NCBI GenBank assembly: GCA_946885335.1
Contig: CAMPGG010000121.1
Location: 1-9,407, forward strand
Length of the DNA stretch: 9,407 nucleotides
Source of the DNA: an uncultured Chitinophagaceae bacterium
GTDB taxonomy: Bacteria; Bacteroidota; Bacteroidia; Chitinophagales; Chitinophagaceae
Direction: 5' to 3'
Shown here piece after piece: positions 4,637-9,407 of the stretch; the stretch's first letter is position 1, and each line of letters opens with the position of its first letter. The notes beneath the pieces are model-generated. The model searched no databases. It had not been told where the DNA came from and saw only the letters and a program-made list of their open reading frames with translations. Made by a program: the position numbers and the translations under genes.

Positions 4637-6709
4637 TTATGGCACCGGTAAATAAACCAAAAATGTTGATCCTTCTCCCGGTTTGCTTTCTGCCTTTATA
4701 TATCCATTGTGATTTTCAATTACCTTTCTTGTAATGGATAAACCGATCCCGGTTCCTTTGTATTCTGCATTGCCATGCAGCCTGGTAAATACATTGAATA
4801 TCCGGTTTGCATCTTTTTGTTCAAAACCAATCCCATTGTCCTGGATGGAAATGACATAAAAATCTGATTGCTTTTCCCTGGCAGATAAGTGCAAGCCTGA
4901 ATCTTTACCGCTGATTTTTTTGCCATTGATATTAATTTCCGGAATTACACCGGGCTTGGTATACTTTAATGCATTGCCCACCAGGTTTTGAAAAGCTTGC
5001 TGTAACTGCCGGTGATGTCCTTGTATGGTAAATAATTTGCCAACATGCACTTTTGCATTTTTCATTTCCGCTTCAAGGTCAAGATCATTTAAAACAAGCG
5101 TAAGTACCTGGTTCAAATCAACGGCTTCAAAAGATGTTGGTCGCAATGATAATTGAGAATAATTCAACAGGTCATCAATCAGCGATCCCATCCGCGTAGA
5201 TGCCAGTTCCATCCGTTCAAAATACTGGCTCTCTTCTTCTGACAACCGGCTGTTCAAACTCTTTTTCAACCGGTCAGCAAAAAAATGAATTTTCCTGACC
5301 GGTTCTTTCAGGTCATGCGAAGCTGCATAAGCAAACTCTTCCAGGTTTGCGTTGGATCGCTTTAGATCTTCTACATATTTCTCTAACTGGATTTGTGATT
5401 CTTTGATCGGTGTAACATCTGTAAAAATGTGAATCAAATGATCATCATCCATTTTAGATACGGTAAGTTCCAGCCATCGTTTGGTATATTCCAAATAGTA
5501 TTGGGTAATCGACGGTTCGCCAGTCTCTAATGTATTTACGCACATTTGATAATATGGTGAACCAATTAAATTGGGATCAATTTCAACGGCTGTTTTTGAC
5601 AGGTAAATATCTTTGGGAAGACCAGTAAATTGAATAGCCGCATCATTGGCCAGTATGGTTTTGGCATCAATGATTTTTCCATTTTTATCCCTGATCATTT
5701 CAGATACTGAAATGCCATTAGAAGAATAAGTAAGAATGTTATCCAGTAGATTATTTTGTTTTTCCAGGTCAGCGGTACGTTCCTGCACTTTTTTCTGCAA
5801 TTCGGCTTCACTGCCTTCTAACTTTTTCCTGGCTACAACCTGCTCTGTAATTTCATGGGCAACCACAATAAAACCATCCACTATGTCATTTTCAAAAAGC
5901 GGTTCCCACACCGAATTAAAGTAACAGGTTTCTAATTGTCCATTCCGCTTCAGTTGCATTTCAAATTCACTGGCCGGAAAAGATTTACCGGTTCGCATCA
6001 ATTCTTTTGCAAGCGGTTCAAGGGTTTCTTTGGCTTCCGGTAAAGATTCAAACAAAGGTTTACCAACAAACTCTTCACGGGTTCTGCCAACCAACGGCAG
6101 GTAAAAGTTGTTGGCTAATTCAGCAACAAAATTTTGTCCGCGAAATACCGCGATAGCTACGGGTGCCTGCATGACCATAGATCTGAAACGCTGTTCGCTT
6201 TCTTTGATCCTTTTAGCTGCCAATACTTTTTCAGTAGTTTCCGTACAGGCACAAAAAACACCACTGACTCCGCCGGCATCATCAAACACAGGGCTGTAAG
6301 AAAAAGTGAAATAAGTTTCCTCCACATACCCATGCCTGTTAATCATCAGCAACTGATCTTCTGACCAGGTGGAGGTACCTTCCTGCATGACCTTGTTGGC
6401 CAGCGGACCCACATCATCCCATATTTCTGACCATACTTTGGGCCCTGATTCACCCAAAGCTTTTGGATGTTTATCTCCCGCTATAATATGGTAAGCATCA
6501 TTATAAATAGTAACCAGTTCAGGTCCCCACCAAACAAACATGGGGAACTGCGAATTCAGTAAAATATTTACAGCGGTACGTAAATTCTGGGGCCAGGTGC
6601 TGGCATCGCCGATTGGCGTTTGCGACCAGTCAAAATGACGAATCAGTTCTCCCATCTCACCGCCACCTTGTAGAAAAGAAATGGCTGAATCTTTTTTGGT
6701 TGATTTCAT
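4637..6709 (-). CDS. Soluble multi-PAS sensor histidine kinase
   Basis: A 690-residue kinase from the ATG at 6709; a GTG two codons earlier (6715) is possible. Three PAS-type sensing modules are visible: about 25-158 (opening WSQTPIGDASTWPQNLRTAV, a common first domain of Bacteroidota kinases), about 172-288 and about 320-435. A short coiled coil (295-320) lies between the second and third. The HisKA domain carries H465 (YAASHDLKEPVRKI). The HATPase_c domain (about 560-688) has N-box N579 (NLVGNALKYT), a G1 box D624-N-G-I-G628, an F-box FNVFTRLHG and a G2 box GTGIGLS. No membrane helix or signal peptide is seen, so it should act in the cytoplasm on an internal cue. PAS ligand residues cannot be assigned. 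No response regulator or receiver domain is attached or adjacent, so its partner lies elsewhere. Confidence 0.92.
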   Translation of the reverse strand: MKSTKKDSAISFLQGGGEMGELIRHFDWSQTPIGDASTWPQNLRTAVNILLNSQFPMFVWWGPELVTIYNDAYHIIAGDKHPKALGESGPKVWSEIWDDVGPLANKVMQEGTSTWSEDQLLMINRHGYVEETYFTFSYSPVFDDAGGVSGVFCACTETTEKVLAAKRIKESEQRFRSMVMQAPVAIAVFRGQNFVAELANNFYLPLVGRTREEFVGKPLFESLPEAKETLEPLAKELMRTGKSFPASEFEMQLKRNGQLETCYFNSVWEPLFENDIVDGFIVVAHEITEQVVARKKLEGSEAELQKKVQERTADLEKQNNLLDNILTYSSNGISVSEMIRDKNGKIIDAKTILANDAAIQFTGLPKDIYLSKTAVEIDPNLIGSPYYQMCVNTLETGEPSITQYYLEYTKRWLELTVSKMDDDHLIHIFTDVTPIKESQIQLEKYVEDLKRSNANLEEFAYAASHDLKEPVRKIHFFADRLKKSLNSRLSEEESQYFERMELASTRMGSLIDDLLNYSQLSLRPTSFEAVDLNQVLTLVLNDLDLEAEMKNAKVHVGKLFTIQGHHRQLQQAFQNLVGNALKYTKPGVIPEININGKKISGKDSGLHLSAREKQSDFYVISIQDNGIGFEQKDANRIFNVFTRLHGNAEYKGTGIGLSITRKVIENHNGYIKAESKPGEGSTFLVYLPVP

Positions 6710-6912
6710 CTGCACGCTAATCAGTTAAGAATTTGAAATTAATAAATAAAAATTATGAACGATTTATATAATAATTATCGAAATCAAATTATAAAACTGC
6801 AAAACGATGAATAATATATTTTGCATTCATTGTCAAATTAATAAACTTTAAATGTGAATACATTGGATTGTCAGTATGCAAAATACAAGCCACCTGTTTT
6901 GGGATTATTATT
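6710..6912. other. Divergent intergenic region
   Basis: About 200 AT-rich bases separate the PAS kinase gene (leftward) from the ABC importer operon (rightward), so promoters for both must lie here. No full TTTG-N20-TAnnTTTG match was found for either; TACATTGG (6859-6866) and TAAATGTG (6849-6856) are near matches on the plus strand without a well-spaced -33 box. A 7-bp inverted repeat TGCAAAA (6798-6804) / TTTTGCA (6819-6825) with a 14-base spacer is a candidate regulator site. Confidence 0.5.
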
Positions 6913-7863
6913 ATGATCGTCGCAAATAATATAAGTAAAAGATTTAACGGGATACAAGCCGTTGATAACATTTCTTTTGAAGTAAAAGAAGGTGAAACCC
7001 TTGTATTGCTGGGCACTAGTGGCTGCGGCAAGACAACCACTTTGCGCATGCTGAATCGTTTGATTGAAACGGATACAGGTGATGTAACAATTAATGGAAA
7101 AAATATTTTGTCTCAATCCATCACCGGGCTTAGAAAGAACATGGGTTATGTATTGCAACACCATGGATTATTTCCACATTACACAGTAAGCGAAAATATT
7201 GGCATTGTGCCCCAATTACTTCATTGGGAAAAAGGAAAAATAAAAGAAAGAACAAATGTGTTAATGGAGAAATTGCAATTACCTGTTTCATTGGCCAATG
7301 CTTATCCTGCTGAATTAAGTGGCGGACAGGCACAAAGGGTAGGCCTGGCAAGAGCCCTGGCTGCTAACCCTGATATTCTTTTGATGGATGAACCATTTGG
7401 TGCCTTAGATCCTATCACCCGGGTTGAAATAAGAAAGGAACTAAAACAACTGGATGAATTAAAGAGAAAAACAATTGTATTGGTTACGCATGATGTACAG
7501 GAAGCCTTTGAACTTGGGGATATGATCTGCCTGATGAAAAATGGATCCATTGAACAAATTGGTGAACCTGCGGAATTATTATATCATCCTGCAACAGCAT
7601 TTGTCAGCCGGTTTTTAGAACAGGAGCGGTTGCAGTTGATTTTAAAATCAGTTTTGATCAAAGATGCCTGGCATTTATTACCGGCAACACAAATTGAAAA
7701 GGCTAGTCAACTAACTATACAAAATAATTTATGGGAAGCCATGGAACTCATCACCCAAAAAAATAAAAATCTTATTATAAGAAATGAAGAAACAGGAGAA
7801 ACAAAAGAGATCAGTTTTGCGGTAATTGAAACTGCATTGAATTCAATGAATCAAAGGAACTAA
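6913..7863 (+). CDS. ABC importer ATPase, OpuCA/ProV/EgtUA type
   Basis: The ATG at 6913 is chosen because it aligns with the family N-terminus (MIVANNISKRFNG); the frame is open further upstream, but only from a TTG. The 316-residue product has Walker A G34-TSGCGK-T (34-42), Q-loop Q82, ABC signature LSGGQ (135-139), Walker B ILLMDEP (155-161), a D-loop near GALDP and H-loop H193. It couples ATP hydrolysis to uptake through the permease encoded one base downstream. Sequence around 217-236 (GEPAELLYHPATAFVSRFL) is typical of the betaine/osmoprotectant class. The tail (about 256-312) looks like a single weak CBS-like unit, where OpuCA-type proteins often carry two CBS domains. The substrate, betaine-type compound or ergothioneine, cannot be decided from the ATPase. 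Confidence 0.93.
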   Translation: MIVANNISKRFNGIQAVDNISFEVKEGETLVLLGTSGCGKTTTLRMLNRLIETDTGDVTINGKNILSQSITGLRKNMGYVLQHHGLFPHYTVSENIGIVPQLLHWEKGKIKERTNVLMEKLQLPVSLANAYPAELSGGQAQRVGLARALAANPDILLMDEPFGALDPITRVEIRKELKQLDELKRKTIVLVTHDVQEAFELGDMICLMKNGSIEQIGEPAELLYHPATAFVSRFLEQERLQLILKSVLIKDAWHLLPATQIEKASQLTIQNNLWEAMELITQKNKNLIIRNEETGETKEISFAVIETALNSMNQRN

Positions 7864-7864
7864 A

Positions 7865-9407
7865 ATGGAAGAACAGCAAAACCTTTGGCAGTTTATGGCG
7901 CAGCAATCGGGCAAGCTTTGGGAACAAACGCTTACGCATACCGGTCTCACATTTATTTCTTTACTGATTGCTGTGTTGGTTGGATTGCCGCTTGGGATTA
8001 TTATCGCAAAAAGAAAATCGCTTGCTTCCGGAGTGTTGGGGTTTGCCGGCATTTTGCAAACCATTCCTTCTATTGCATTATTGGGTTTCATGATCCCTTT
8101 GCTGGGCATTGGTCCGCTACCTGCTATAGCTGCACTTTTTCTCTATGCACTTTTACCCATCATCCGCAATACGTATACAGGTATTAAGGAGGTGGATCCT
8201 GCTGTTGTTGATGCAGCTTATGGAATGGGGATGACCCCAAAGCAGGTTTTATTAAAGATTCAATTGCCACTGGCCATGCCCGTTATATTAGCCGGTATTC
8301 GTACGGCAACGGTAATCAATGTGGGTGTGGCAACACTGGCTGCCTATATTGCCGCAGGTGGTTTGGGTGAATTTATTTTTGGGGGCATTGCCCTGAACAA
8401 TACCAACATGATACTGGCAGGCGCCATTCCTGCAGCATTACTTGCCATACTGTTTGATTTCGTTTTATCCATCGTTCAAAAATTACAGGTTAGAAAAATG
8501 CGCAGGGTGGCCATGGTATTGCCTGTTGTTTTATTGCTGTTTTCATCTTTTTATATTGTTCCATTTTCGGGCAAAAAAATGCTGGCAGGTTTTACGCCTG
8601 AATTCATGGGCAGGGAAGATGGATACCTTGGGTTAAAGAAAGTCTATGGATTAAAAATTCCAACGGTGGTGATCAGCGATGCCGTAATGTATAAAGCGGC
8701 ATTTGAGAAAAAACTGGACGTGATCAGTGGTTACAGTACAGACGGAAGATTAAAAGCTTTTGATCTCATTACGCTGGAAGATGATAAAACCATTTTTCCG
8801 CCATATTATGCGGCACCATTGGTGCGGCAAGAGTCATTAAAGAAATTTCCTGAACTGGAACCGGTGTTAAATATGTTGTCAGGTAAGATCAATGACAGCA
8901 TCATGACCGATTTGAATTACAGGGTAGATTATTTAAAACAGCTTCCGGAACAAGTGGCCAGGGAATTTTTACAACAACATCAATTGTACAAACCGCCACA
9001 AAATGGACAGGGCGGCATAGTACGCATCGGTTCAAAAATATTCGGCGAGCAATATATTTTAGTCAGCATGTACAGCATGCTGATTAAAGGATACACAAAA
9101 CTGCAGGTAGAAACAAAAACCGGGTTGGGTGGTACCAAAATATGTTTTGATGCATTGACCAATGGCCAGATCGATTTTTATCCTGAGTACACGGGAACGG
9201 GATTGCTGGTTTTGTTGCAACCATCCAAACAGGAATTGCAAAAAGTGATTGGCGATAAAGAAGCCACCTACCAGTTTGTAAAAACTGCATTTCAAAATAA
9301 ATTCAATCTTGTTTGGCTTCAGCCCATTGGATTCAATAATGCATATGCGCTGATGATGCGAAGGCAACAGGCAAATGATTTGGGCATTAAAACCATTTCT
9401 GATCTGC
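7865..9407 (+). CDS. Permease fused to a rearranged substrate-binding domain (OpuC/ProWX/EgtUBC class, partial)
   Basis: One open frame runs from the ATG at 7865, one base after the ATPase stop, to the window edge (514 full codons, no stop). Residues about 26-205 are the permease, with several membrane helices and the ATPase-docking EAA-type segment at about 116-146 (DAAYGMGMTPKQVLLKIQLP). A basic stretch (KLQVRKMRR, 206-214) and a further helix (215-233) would place what follows outside the cytoplasm. Residues 241-375 match the C-terminal part of the usual binding protein (REDGYLGLKKVYGL, STDGRLKAFDL, LEDDKTIFPPYYAAP, NYRVD). A linker KPPQNGQGG (376-384) leads to the normally N-terminal part at 385-514 (VRIGSKIFGEQ, GLGGTKICFDAL, FYPEYTGTG, IGFNNAYAL, ISDL). 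The order is thus reversed. The import role is well supported; the substrate (betaine-like or ergothioneine) is not. Confidence 0.9.
   Translation, partial: MEEQQNLWQFMAQQSGKLWEQTLTHTGLTFISLLIAVLVGLPLGIIIAKRKSLASGVLGFAGILQTIPSIALLGFMIPLLGIGPLPAIAALFLYALLPIIRNTYTGIKEVDPAVVDAAYGMGMTPKQVLLKIQLPLAMPVILAGIRTATVINVGVATLAAYIAAGGLGEFIFGGIALNNTNMILAGAIPAALLAILFDFVLSIVQKLQVRKMRRVAMVLPVVLLLFSSFYIVPFSGKKMLAGFTPEFMGREDGYLGLKKVYGLKIPTVVISDAVMYKAAFEKKLDVISGYSTDGRLKAFDLITLEDDKTIFPPYYAAPLVRQESLKKFPELEPVLNMLSGKINDSIMTDLNYRVDYLKQLPEQVAREFLQQHQLYKPPQNGQGGIVRIGSKIFGEQYILVSMYSMLIKGYTKLQVETKTGLGGTKICFDALTNGQIDFYPEYTGTGLLVLLQPSKQELQKVIGDKEATYQFVKTAFQNKFNLVWLQPIGFNNAYALMMRRQQANDLGIKTISDL

Noticed and set aside
6868..6912. 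Fifteen-residue N-terminal extension of the ABC ATPase from a TTG codon.
   Set aside because: ATPases of this family start close to the first beta strand, which fits the ATG at 6913. The extension has no family similarity.
7885..8187. A 100-codon plus-strand open frame inside the importer gene.
   Set aside because: It lies in another frame of the permease and encodes no recognisable pattern; the permease frame has clear helices and the EAA-type segment.
8980..9367. Overlapping minus-strand open frames opposite the binding domain.
   Set aside because: They are antisense to clearly conserved sequence and show no start context, domain or promoter of their own.

Overview
The window looks like a chromosomal stretch from a member of the Bacteroidota, most likely a Chitinophagaceae or Sphingobacteriia relative. 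Three things point there: promoters of the TTTG-N20-TAnnTTTG type, starts without clear Shine-Dalgarno sequences, and a TPR-repeat NarL-type sensor kinase with its signal peptide, a protein plan typical of that phylum. No rRNA, tRNA, CRISPR array, insertion sequence or phage gene was found.

Left part, minus strand, reading right to left. A three-PAS soluble histidine kinase (6709 to 4637) is followed by a 283-base gap. Next comes a two-component pair, a TPR sensor kinase (4353 to 2416) whose end overlaps the start of its LuxR/NarL response regulator (2428 to 1793). Then comes a probable two-gene export operon: a secreted protein with three DUF4214-like repeats and a tail of four IIAAGGGN-type octapeptides (1701 to 982), and a small lipoprotein (970 to 551). 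Last is an ArsR/SdpR-type repressor gene (355 to 32). Its promoter carries two copies of a palindromic operator, and it runs straight into what looks like the first codons of an SRPBCC/AHSA1 gene at the window edge.

Right part, plus strand. After a divergent AT-rich intergenic region, an ABC importer operon of the osmoprotectant/betaine or ergothioneine class begins: an ATPase (6913 to 7863), then one base later a permease fused to a substrate-binding protein (7865 to beyond 9407). In the fused protein the two segments of the binding domain appear in reversed order. The segment that is normally C-terminal comes first, directly after the last membrane helix, and the normally N-terminal segment follows and runs off the window. 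This is either a circularly permuted binding domain or one and a half tandem domains, and it is the most unusual thing here.

Between genes there are several structured DNA elements: two related stem-loop repeats about 4.1 kb apart, each about 55 to 65 bases beyond the end of a minus-strand gene; a strong hairpin over the lipoprotein stop codon; a hairpin after the response regulator; and a perfect 10-bp inverted repeat in the leader of the secreted-protein gene.
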